Origin: Streptomyces sp. NBC_00236
Lineage (GTDB): Bacteria > Actinomycetota > Actinomycetes > Streptomycetales > Streptomycetaceae
Assembly: GCF_036195045.1 (NCBI RefSeq)
Contig: NZ_CP108100.1
Location: 3,782,001-3,846,000, forward strand
Reading direction: 5' to 3'
Length of the DNA: 64,000 nt
The notes beneath the pieces were generated by a model. It was not told where the DNA came from. It searched no databases and was given only the letters and a program-made list of their open reading frames with translations. Shown piece after piece: positions 24,546 to 31,578 of the stretch (the first letter of the stretch is position 1; each line of letters opens with the position of its first letter). A program made the translations under genes and the position numbers.

Positions 24546-26794
24546 TGCCAAAGAAGCGCTCGGGCGGGGGTCTCACGACGACCCAGCAGGCCGCCAAGTT
24601 CCTCGGTGTCGCCGCACTCTCCGGAGTGGTCCTGGCGGGCATCGCGCTGCCGGCCGCCGGAGCACTGGGTCTCGCCGCCAAGGGAACGGTCGACGGATTC
24701 GACGAGATCCCGGCCAATCTGAAGACTCCGCCGCTGAGCCAGCGCACCACGATCCTGGACAACCAGGGCGGCCAGATCGCCACGGTGTACTCGCGGGACC
24801 GCACCGTCGTGCCGCTGACGAAGATCTCCCCGTACATGCAGAAAGCGATCATCGCGATCGAGGACGCCCGCTTCTACGAGCACGGCGCGGTCGACCTCAA
24901 GGGCATCCTGCGTGCGATGAACCGCAACGTACAGGCGGGCGGGACCGCGCAGGGCGCGTCGACCCTCACCCAGCAGTACGTGAAGAACGTCTTCGTCGAG
25001 GAGGCGGGCGACGACCCGACCAAGGTCGCCCAGGCCACCCAGCAGACGCTGGGCCGCAAGGTCCAGGAGCTGAAGTACGCGATCCAGGTCGAGGAAGAGC
25101 TCGGCAAGAAGAAGATCCTGGAGAACTACCTCAACATCACGTTCTTCGGACAGCAGGCGTACGGCGTCGAGGCGGCCTCCCAGCGGTACTTCTCCAAGTC
25201 GGCGAAGGACCTCAAGCTGGAGGAGGCGGCGATGCTGGCCGGCATCGTGCAGTCGCCCAGCCGCTACGACCCCGTCAACGACAAGGAAGAGGCGACCAAG
25301 CGTCGCAACACCGTCATCCAGCGGATGGCCGACGTCAAGGACATCTCGCAGGAGGAAGCGGACAAGGCCAAGGCCACGCCGATCAAGCTGAAGGTGAAGC
25401 GGCCGAAGAACGGCTGCATCACCGCGGTCAGCGGGTCCGGCTTCTTCTGTGACTACGTACGCCAGGTCGTCACGAGCGACCCGGCCTTCGGCAAGACCGC
25501 GAAGGACCGCGCCAAGCTCTGGGCGACCGGCGGACTCACCATCAAGACGACCCTGAACCCGCGCTCCCAGGCCGCCTCCAACGAGGCGGCGACCTCACGG
25601 GTCAACGAGACCGACAAGGTCGCGGCCTCGGTCGTCCAGGTCCAGCCCGGCACCGGCCAGATCCTGGCGATGGCGCAGTCCCGCCCGTACGGACTGGACG
25701 CGTCCAAGCACCAGACCGTGCTGAACCTCTCCGTCGACCACAAGATGGGCGGCAGCTACGCCGGCTTCCAGGTCGGATCGACCTTCAAGCCGATCACGGC
25801 GGCGGCCGCACTGGAGAAGGGCATCAGCCCGGCCCAGAGCTTCACCACCCCGCACGAGATCTCCCTGCCCGGCGAGAGCTTCCGCACCTGCGACAACCAG
25901 CCCGCGGACGACAAGCCGTGGGAGGTGGGGAACGAGCTCGAGACGGAGAAGGGCATGTTCGACATGACCAGCGCGCTGGGCAAGTCGATCAACACCTACT
26001 TCGCGAAGCTGGAGCAGAAGACCGGCCTCTGCGAGACGCTCGCGATGGCGAAGAAGGTCGGCTACAACCGCGGCGACAACAAGCCGCTGTGGCAGGTCGC
26101 CAACACCACGCTCGGCGGCCAGGAGTCGACGCCACTGGCGATGGCCTCGGTCTACGCGACGTTCGCCAACCGGGGCACGTACTGCTCCCCGATCGCGGTC
26201 CTCTCGGTGACCAAGCCGGACGGCAAGCAGATCGACGTACCGAAGTCGACCTGCGACCGGGCCATGAGCGAGCACACGGCCGACACCATCAACCAGATGC
26301 TCAAGGGCGTCGTCGCGGACGGCACCGGGCAGTCGGCCGGTCTCAGTGACCGTGACAACGCGGGCAAGACCGGTACGACCGACGAGCGCATCAACGCCTG
26401 GTTCGTCGGCTACACGCCGAACCTGTCCACGGCGGTGTGGGTCGGCAGCGACGGCGCCCGCCAGATCCCGATGAGCAACATCACCATCGGCGGCCAGTAC
26501 TACGAGGACGTCTGCGGTGGCTGTCTGCCCGGCCCGATCTGGAAGACGGCGATGACCGGCTCCCTCGACGCCTCCGAGACCCCGGCCTTCAACCCGGTCG
26601 ACGTACCGCGGGCGAAGGTGAAGGAGGACAAGGACAAGAAGGAGAAGAAGAAGCCGGGCGAGGGCGAGGGCGACGACAAGCCCGGCGACGACAGCCCCTT
26701 CCCCGGCATCAGCATCTCGCCGGACCTGATCGGTGGCAACGATGGCAACGGCAACGGCCGCGGCCAGAACGACGGCGGGACGAACGGCCCCTGA
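24545..26794 (+). CDS. Class A penicillin-binding protein (PonA2-like)
   Basis: A 749-residue bifunctional cell-wall synthase. One membrane helix at ~18-42 anchors it. The GT51 glycosyltransferase domain (~75-250) has AIEDARFYEHGAVD, with its catalytic Glu, and STLTQQYVKN. The transpeptidase domain (~330-670) has the SxxK nucleophile Ser412 (GSTFKP), SIN in LGKSINTYF, and KTGT in NAGKTGTTDE. A charged Lys/Glu/Asp then Gly/Asn-rich tail of ~75 residues closes the protein, without the PASTA domain of mycobacterial PonA2. It stands divergent from wblA, as ponA2 does from whiB4 in M. tuberculosis. Confidence 0.94.
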   Translation: MPKKRSGGGLTTTQQAAKFLGVAALSGVVLAGIALPAAGALGLAAKGTVDGFDEIPANLKTPPLSQRTTILDNQGGQIATVYSRDRTVVPLTKISPYMQKAIIAIEDARFYEHGAVDLKGILRAMNRNVQAGGTAQGASTLTQQYVKNVFVEEAGDDPTKVAQATQQTLGRKVQELKYAIQVEEELGKKKILENYLNITFFGQQAYGVEAASQRYFSKSAKDLKLEEAAMLAGIVQSPSRYDPVNDKEEATKRRNTVIQRMADVKDISQEEADKAKATPIKLKVKRPKNGCITAVSGSGFFCDYVRQVVTSDPAFGKTAKDRAKLWATGGLTIKTTLNPRSQAASNEAATSRVNETDKVAASVVQVQPGTGQILAMAQSRPYGLDASKHQTVLNLSVDHKMGGSYAGFQVGSTFKPITAAAALEKGISPAQSFTTPHEISLPGESFRTCDNQPADDKPWEVGNELETEKGMFDMTSALGKSINTYFAKLEQKTGLCETLAMAKKVGYNRGDNKPLWQVANTTLGGQESTPLAMASVYATFANRGTYCSPIAVLSVTKPDGKQIDVPKSTCDRAMSEHTADTINQMLKGVVADGTGQSAGLSDRDNAGKTGTTDERINAWFVGYTPNLSTAVWVGSDGARQIPMSNITIGGQYYEDVCGGCLPGPIWKTAMTGSLDASETPAFNPVDVPRAKVKEDKDKKEKKKPGEGEGDDKPGDDSPFPGISISPDLIGGNDGNGNGRGQNDGGTNGP

Positions 26795-26839
26795 TCCCGG
26801 CCCGTTCCGCGTGCGTACGTCGGACATGAACACGTACGC

Positions 26840-26892
26840 CGGACATGAAGGTGGGGCGCTCCCGGTCCGGGAGCGCCCCACCTTCATGTCCG
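26840..26892. terminator. Long perfect palindrome, bidirectional terminator
   Basis: A near-unbroken inverted repeat with ~24-bp arms (inner part GTGGGGCGCTCCC / GGGAGCGCCCCAC) and a minimal loop, between the convergent PBP and YqeY-like genes. Confidence 0.85.
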
Positions 26893-26940
26893 CTGTCTGC
26901 CGGGCCTCTCGGCCCTTTCGGCCCTTTCGGCCCGCGAGGC

Positions 26941-27405
26941 TCAGCCCGCGAGGAGCTTCTTCACCGTGGCGGCCACCCGGCCGCCCTCGGCGCGCCCCGC
27001 CACCTTCGGGTTCACGATCTTCATCACGGCGCCCATCGCGCGCGGCCCCTCGGCCCCGGCGGCCTTCGCCTCGTCGACGGCGGACGCCACGATCGCGGTC
27101 AGCTCGTCGTCGCTCAGCTGCTGCGGAAGGTAGGCGTCGAGCAGCTCGCCCTCCCTCTTCTCCCGCTCGGCCTGCTCGGTCCGGCCGCCCTTGGCGAAGG
27201 CCTCGGCCGCCTCGCGGCGCTTCTTGGCCTCCTTGGCGATCACCTTCTGCACCTCGTCGTCGGAGAGTTCGCGGGCCGTCTTGCCGCCGACCTCCTCCTT
27301 GGTGATCGCGGTGAGGGTCAGCCGGAGCGTGGACGAGGTCAGCTCGTCGCGCGCCTTCATGGCCGTGGTGAGGTCTTCCTTGAGCTTGGACTTGAGCGTG
27401 GTCAT
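26941..27405 (-). CDS. GatB/YqeY-domain protein
   Basis: A 154-residue cytoplasmic protein matching the YqeY/GatB-C-terminal-like family: LKSKLKEDLTTAMKARDE at the start, AEREKREGELLDAYLPQQLSDDEL in the middle, and AMGAVMKIVNPKVAGRAEGG at the end. The fold is shared with the tail domain of the amidotransferase GatB, which contacts tRNA, but free-standing YqeY proteins have no settled role. CACAAT sits 6 nt before the ATG, another leaderless arrangement. It is divergent from the metallophosphoesterase gene (79 bp apart). Confidence 0.88.
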   Translation of the reverse strand: MTTLKSKLKEDLTTAMKARDELTSSTLRLTLTAITKEEVGGKTARELSDDEVQKVIAKEAKKRREAAEAFAKGGRTEQAEREKREGELLDAYLPQQLSDDELTAIVASAVDEAKAAGAEGPRAMGAVMKIVNPKVAGRAEGGRVAATVKKLLAG

Positions 27406-27484
27406 GGGGTGATTGTGGCAGGTGCGGGGTGCCCACCGCCCGCCGGTTTTCCCGTGGACACGCACCGTCTGCGACGATGGGCGC

Positions 27485-28426
27485 ATGCGCGCACGCTACG
27501 GAGTACCCCTGAAAATCACGGCGGTCACCGCCGCGGCCGGCGCCGCCGGTCTCGCCTACGCGGCCGGATTCGAGGCCCGCTCGTTCCGTCTGCGAAGGGT
27601 CACCGTCCCGGTACTCCCGCACGGGGCACGCCCGTTGCGCGTCCTGCAGGTCTCCGACGTCCACATGGTCTGCGGCCAGCGCAAGAAGCGCGCCTGGCTG
27701 CAGTCGCTGGCCGGGCTGCGCCCGGACTTCGTCGTGAACACCGGCGACAACCTCTCCGACCCGGAGGCCGTACCGGAACTGCTCGACGCGCTGGGCCCGC
27801 TGATGGAGTTCCCGGGTGTGTACGTGTTCGGGTCCAACGACTACTACGGCCCCAAGCTCCGCAACCCCGCCCGCTACCTCTTCGAGAAGGCCGCGGGCAA
27901 GCACGGCCTCAACGGGAACGCCCCGGCCGTCGGCGTCGTCCACAACCCGTGGGAACCGATGCGCGACGCCTTCGACGACGCGGGCTGGCTGAACCTGTCC
28001 AACACCCGCGGACGCCTGAAGCTGGACGGCCTGGAACTGGCCTTCACTGGCCTAGACGACCCGCACATCAAGCGCGACCGCTACGCGGAAGTCTCGGGCG
28101 GCCCCGAGACCGGCGCCGACCTCTCCATCGGCGTGGTCCACGCCCCCTACCTGCGCTCACTCGACGCCTTCACCGCGGACGGCTACCCGCTGATCCTGGC
28201 CGGCCACACCCACGGCGGCCAGCTCTGCATCCCCTTCTACGGAGCCCTGGTCACCAACTGCGACCTGGACACGGACCGGGTGAAGGGCCTCTCCAGCCAC
28301 ACGGCCAACGGCCACCGCGCCTACCTCCACGTCTCGGCGGGCTGCGGCACCAACCGCTACACCCCGGTCCGCTTCGCCTGTCCACCGGAGGCGACCCTGC
28401 TGACCCTCACGGCGCGAGACGTGTGA
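27485..28426 (+). CDS. Metallophosphoesterase, membrane-anchored
   Basis: A 313-residue calcineurin-like phosphoesterase. A hydrophobic N-terminal segment (KITAVTAAAGAAGLAYAAG) may be a membrane anchor or signal. The metal-binding motifs appear in order: QVSDVHMV, VNTGDNLSD, FGSNDYYG (Asn-Asp for the usual GNHE/D), and AGHTHGGQL. The substrate is unknown; the position equals Rv3683 in M. tuberculosis, downstream of ponA2, so a cell-envelope phosphate substrate is possible. The ATG is preceded by GACGAT six bases upstream rather than by a ribosome site. Confidence 0.88.
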   Translation: MRARYGVPLKITAVTAAAGAAGLAYAAGFEARSFRLRRVTVPVLPHGARPLRVLQVSDVHMVCGQRKKRAWLQSLAGLRPDFVVNTGDNLSDPEAVPELLDALGPLMEFPGVYVFGSNDYYGPKLRNPARYLFEKAAGKHGLNGNAPAVGVVHNPWEPMRDAFDDAGWLNLSNTRGRLKLDGLELAFTGLDDPHIKRDRYAEVSGGPETGADLSIGVVHAPYLRSLDAFTADGYPLILAGHTHGGQLCIPFYGALVTNCDLDTDRVKGLSSHTANGHRAYLHVSAGCGTNRYTPVRFACPPEATLLTLTARDV

Positions 28427-28507
28427 CCGAGGGTGCCCGGCCACTGACCCATCGGCGCCCGCGCGATCGGCACAAAAAGCGGATTTCGTCTCCGGCCGCC
28501 GGTGGGC

Positions 28508-28513
28508 TAAAGT
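28508..28513 (+). promoter_or_regulatory. Probable -10 of the tRNA-Pro promoter
   Basis: TAAAGT fits TANNNT and lies about 30 bp before the tRNA 5' end. The upstream TTTCGT is a weak -35. Confidence 0.35.
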
Positions 28514-28543
28514 AATCGATGTCGCCGGGAGACCGGCGGCGAT

Positions 28544-28617
28544 CGGGGTGTAGCGCAGCTTGGCAGCGCGCTTCGTTCGGGACGAAGAGGTCGTGGGTTC
28601 AAATCCCGCCACCCCGA
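28544..28617 (+). tRNA. tRNA-Pro, anticodon CGG
   Basis: A 74-nt cloverleaf: acceptor arms CGGGGTG/CACCCCG with discriminator A, D arm GCGC/GCGC, anticodon stem CTTCG/CGAAG around loop TTCGGGA (anticodon CGG, reading CCG), and T arm GTGGG/CCCGC with TTCAAAT. The 3' CCA is not encoded. tRNA-Pro is the integration site of pSAM2-type elements, and an integrase remnant follows directly. Confidence 0.95.
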
Positions 28618-28629
28618 CAGCCAAAACAG

Positions 28630-28669
28630 CAGGTGAGGCACCTACGGATTTTCGTAGGTGCCTCACCTG
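28630..28669 (+). terminator. Terminator after tRNA-Pro
   Basis: CAGGTGAGGCACCTACG and CGTAGGTGCCTCACCTG form a 17-bp perfect stem with a 6-nt loop GATTTT, followed by TTTT. Confidence 0.9.
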
Positions 28670-28683
28670 TTTTGGGTGCGTGT

Positions 28684-29156
28684 CTATCTGCGTGACCACC
28701 CTTCCGGGCCCCGCTTGAAGATGCCGTACATGACCACCGCACCGGTCTGGATCACGGGCCGGATCTGCTTCCGGTAGACCTCCTCGGTCACGGCCGTGCC
28801 CGAGTGGCCGACGAGGCGAGAGATCTCCTCCAAAGGGACACCCCGGTCGGAGAGCAGGATACGAAGCCGTGCCGGAGCTCCCGGGGCGTCCAGTCGTCGG
28901 CGTCAATCCCCTCGACCGCCTTGAGTACCACCCGGGTTGGCCGCATCGAGAGGCTTGCCGACTGCCGGGGCGAAGACCAATCCGTGTTCCTCCCAGTCGT
29001 CGCCCGCGGCAAGCCGCTCCCAGCCGAGTGAGGCGGGCCTCCTCGACGATGGTGTCGTCGGCGAGGCGTTGTTCGGCGGCGTGGCGTCCAAGGGATCAGG
29101 AGACGCTCCCACAGCCGTAAGTGCGCAGGGGCGAACGGCCTTCAGCTGCCTCAGCA
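28684..29156 (-). pseudogene. Tyrosine integrase remnant of a pSAM2-like element
   Basis: Conserved C-terminal pieces of a tyrosine recombinase can be read on the minus strand in three different frames. In order they are ERLAAGDDWEEHGLVFAP and GKPLDAAN, then VLKAVEGIDADDWTPRELRH with a catalytic Arg, then LLSDRG, LEEISRLVGHSGTAV, TEEVYRKQIRPVIQTGAV and GIFKRGPEGWSRR followed by a stop at 28684. The breaks are at ~28940 and ~28862. No N-terminal half is present. The Tyr nucleophile (VYRK) survives but the gene cannot be expressed intact. Position and orientation beside tRNA-Pro, the pSAM2 target, indicate an integrated element that has been deleted apart from this end. 29157-29184 shows nothing further. 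Confidence 0.75.
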
Positions 29157-29185
29157 TGCCGTCACTCCGGGTATTTTACTAAACT

Positions 29186-29223
29186 TTGACCTAAACTAAA
29201 CACGTTTACTAGACAACGTTGTC
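29186..29223 (+). promoter_or_regulatory. ROK kinase promoter with palindromic operator
   Basis: TTGACC (29186-29191) is a good -35; 18 bp on, TAGACA (29210-29215) can serve as -10. The perfect palindrome GACAACGTTGTC (29212-29223), with the central CG typical of LacI-family operators, overlaps the -10 and predicted start, so binding should repress. Confidence 0.55.
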
Positions 29224-29286
29224 AGGACCCGTCAGAGTGTCATCGGAGCGAAGGAAACCCGCTTCCTTCACGAAAGGTGTGGTGAC

Positions 29287-30420
29287 GTGACGGTGTACGG
29301 AGCACTGGACATCGGCGGCACGAAGATCGCCGGAGCGCTCGTGGACGAGGCGGGCACCCTGCTCGTACGCGCGCAGAGGCCTACCCCCGCACAGCGGTCC
29401 GCCGACGAGCTCATGGCCGCGGTGACATCGGTACTCGACGAACTGGCCCTCCACCCGATGTGGGACGAGCTGACCTGCCTCGGCATCGCCAGCGCGGGTC
29501 CGGTCGACACCGCCGCGGGCACGGTCAGCCCGGTCAACATTCCCGCGTGGCGGCGCTTCCCGCTGACCGAGCGGGTGGCGGCGCACCCGCGACTGCCCGC
29601 GGGGCTGCGGCCCGTACTGGTCGGGGACGCGGTGGCCATGACCGCCGCGGAGCACTGGCTGGGCGCGGCGCGCGGGTTCGCGAACGCGCTGTGCATGGTG
29701 GTGTCCACCGGGGTCGGGGGCGGCCTGATCCTCGACGGCCGGCTGCACACCGGCAGGACGGGGAACGCGGGTCACATCGGGCACATCACCGTCGATCTGG
29801 ACGGTTCGCTGTGCCCGTGCGGTGCTCCCGGCTGCGTCGAGGGGTTCGCCAGCGGCACGGCCATCGCCGCGCACGCACAGTCGGCCGGATGGACCGCGCC
29901 GGCCGGGGTGGCCCCGACCGCGGCAGCGGTGGCGGACGCGGCGCGGGCGGGGAACCCGCACGCACGGCGGGCCTATGAACGGGCGGCCCAGGCGCTCGCG
30001 GCCGCCATCGCGGCGACAGCGGCTCTCGTGGAGCTCGACCTCGTGGTGATCGGCGGAGGCGTGGCGCAGGCCGGCGACACACTCTTCGCTCCCCTGCGCC
30101 GGCACATGGCCGACTACGCCGTCCTCGACTTCACCCGCGGTCTGCCCGTGGTGCCGGCGCTCCTGGCCCTGGACGCCGGACTGATAGGCGCGGCTGCCGT
30201 TGCCTCCGCACAAGCGGGCGCCGCGTCCGCACAGGACGCCGTCGCCTCCGCACAAGCGGGCGCCGCGTCCGCACAGGACGCCGTCGCCTCCGCACAAGCG
30301 GGCGTCGCCTCCGCACAGGACACCGTCGCCTCCGCACAACCGGGCATCGCCTCCGCACAGGACACCGTCGCCTCCGCGCAGGCCGGCGTTCCCGCCCTCG
30401 CCTCGGGGCTGCACCCGTAA
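29287..30420 (+). CDS. ROK-family sugar kinase with heptad-repeat tail
   Basis: A 377-residue kinase. ALDIGGTKIAGALVDE is the ATP phosphate-binding segment; GVGGGLILDGRLHTGRTGNAGHIGH precedes the ROK zinc motif CPCGAPGCVEG, with the catalytic Asp and the HIGH/E residues in place. The ROK domain ends near residue 303. The remaining ~70 residues are nine copies of a heptad (V/A)ASAQ(A/D)(G/A), coded by 42-bp tandem repeats, which should be helical; this tail is not part of the family. It likely phosphorylates a hexose such as mannose released by the neighbouring beta-mannosidase. The GTG has a weak AAGGTGTGG ribosome site. Confidence 0.88.
   Translation: MTVYGALDIGGTKIAGALVDEAGTLLVRAQRPTPAQRSADELMAAVTSVLDELALHPMWDELTCLGIASAGPVDTAAGTVSPVNIPAWRRFPLTERVAAHPRLPAGLRPVLVGDAVAMTAAEHWLGAARGFANALCMVVSTGVGGGLILDGRLHTGRTGNAGHIGHITVDLDGSLCPCGAPGCVEGFASGTAIAAHAQSAGWTAPAGVAPTAAAVADAARAGNPHARRAYERAAQALAAAIAATAALVELDLVVIGGGVAQAGDTLFAPLRRHMADYAVLDFTRGLPVVPALLALDAGLIGAAAVASAQAGAASAQDAVASAQAGAASAQDAVASAQAGVASAQDTVASAQPGIASAQDTVASAQAGVPALASGLHP
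30199..30390. repeat. 42-bp tandem repeats in the ROK kinase tail
   Basis: Four 42-bp units (30199, 30241, 30283, 30325) and a partial fifth from 30367. Each encodes two heptads, VASAQAG-AASAQDA with small changes. The first two are nearly identical, so expansion is recent. Confidence 0.9.
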
Positions 30421-30486
30421 GCCGGCCGGCCCTCCCCGCACCGGCGGGCACATCGGAAGGCAGAGCAGAAGAACCGCGTCAGAAAA

Positions 30487-30531
30487 CGCTGCGGCCTCTC
30501 CACCCGGACGACGGGTGGAGAGGCCGCAGCG
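30487..30531. terminator. Bidirectional terminator between ROK kinase and LacI gene
   Basis: A 19-bp perfect stem (inner arms CGGCCTCTCCACCC / GGGTGGAGAGGCCG) with a 7-nt loop, between convergent genes. Confidence 0.92.
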
Positions 30532-30546
30532 CTCGCGAACGCGCGC

Positions 30547-31578
30547 TCAGTTCCGGGCGGGTGCCTGTGCGGTGGAGCCACGCGGTGTGAGGGACGGGGT
30601 CGGCACCTGTACGGAACCGGTGTGCTCACCCTCTATGACGGCGAACAGGGTACGGGCCACCTGGGCCCCGAAGTTGTGCACGTCGTGGCTCATGGCCGAC
30701 AGCGTGGGATGCGTGATCCGGCACAGCTGCGAGTCGTCCCAGGCCAGCAGCGACACGTCGTCGGGGACCACGAAGCCCATCTCCGCGGCGACCCCCGCTC
30801 CCGCGACGGCCATGATGTCGTTGTCGTAGACGATGGCCGTCGGCCGGCCGGCCGACATCAGGAGGGAGCGGGTGGCCCTGGCCCCCTCGCTCCCGTCGAA
30901 GCCGGTCGCGATCTGGCGGCCCTCCTCAAGACCCAACTCCCGCATCGTGGAGGCGAAGGCCGTGGCCCGGATGGCGCTGTGGCCGAGCCCGACCGGGCCG
31001 CCGACGCGGGCGATGCGCCGGTGGCCGAGCGCCGCCAGATAGCGGACGGCCTCGGCCGCGGCCGTGGCGTCGTCGGTCCACACCGCGGGGAACGAGCCGG
31101 TGAGGGACGGATGACCGACGGCCACCGCCGGCAGCCCGATGGACTGCAGCGACGGGACCCTCGGATCGTCCTCGTGGAAGTCGACCAGGATGGCGCCGGC
31201 GATGGTCTGGCTGCGCCACCAGGACTTGTACTGCTCGGTCTCCTCGTCGAGGTCCCGCACCAGCCTCAGGAGCAGGGAGTACGACCGTTCGGCGAGGACG
31301 CTCTCGATGCCGGAGATGAAGTCCATGTAGAACGGTTCGAGGCCGAGCAGCCGGGCGGGCCGGCACAGGGCCAGGCCGATGATGTCGACCTTCTGGCTGG
31401 AGAGGCTGCGCGCGGTGAGGTTCGGCGCCCAGCCCAGCTCCTTCGCAGCGTCGAAGATCCGCCGGCGGGTGACGTCCGAGACGCCCGGCTTCTGGTTGAA
31501 CGCCAGCGAGACGGCACCTTTGGACACGCCGGCGCGGGCGGCGACGTCCTTGATGGTCACACGTGCGGGAGTGTTCAC
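30547..31578 (-). CDS. LacI-family transcription regulator
   Basis: A 343-residue regulator. The N-terminal helix-turn-helix and hinge read VTIKDVAARAGVSKGAVSLAFNQKPGV...ARSLSSQK; the rest is a periplasmic-binding-protein-like sensor domain. GTG 31578 overlaps the stop of the beta-mannosidase gene (GTGA), so the regulator is made from the same mRNA as the enzyme. It is likely the local repressor for mannoside use, acting on the ROK kinase promoter and the intergenic region before the transporter. The effector is unknown. Confidence 0.9.
   Translation of the reverse strand: MNTPARVTIKDVAARAGVSKGAVSLAFNQKPGVSDVTRRRIFDAAKELGWAPNLTARSLSSQKVDIIGLALCRPARLLGLEPFYMDFISGIESVLAERSYSLLLRLVRDLDEETEQYKSWWRSQTIAGAILVDFHEDDPRVPSLQSIGLPAVAVGHPSLTGSFPAVWTDDATAAAEAVRYLAALGHRRIARVGGPVGLGHSAIRATAFASTMRELGLEEGRQIATGFDGSEGARATRSLLMSAGRPTAIVYDNDIMAVAGAGVAAEMGFVVPDDVSLLAWDDSQLCRITHPTLSAMSHDVHNFGAQVARTLFAVIEGEHTGSVQVPTPSLTPRGSTAQAPARN

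Noticed and set aside
25595..27943. 782-codon open frame antisense to PBP and the phosphoesterase
   Set aside because: Shadow frame crossing a terminator and two known genes with no domain of its own.
30199..30390. 42-bp repeat array as a CRISPR candidate
   Set aside because: Repeats are directly abutting without unique spacers, in frame inside a kinase gene, and no cas genes are present.
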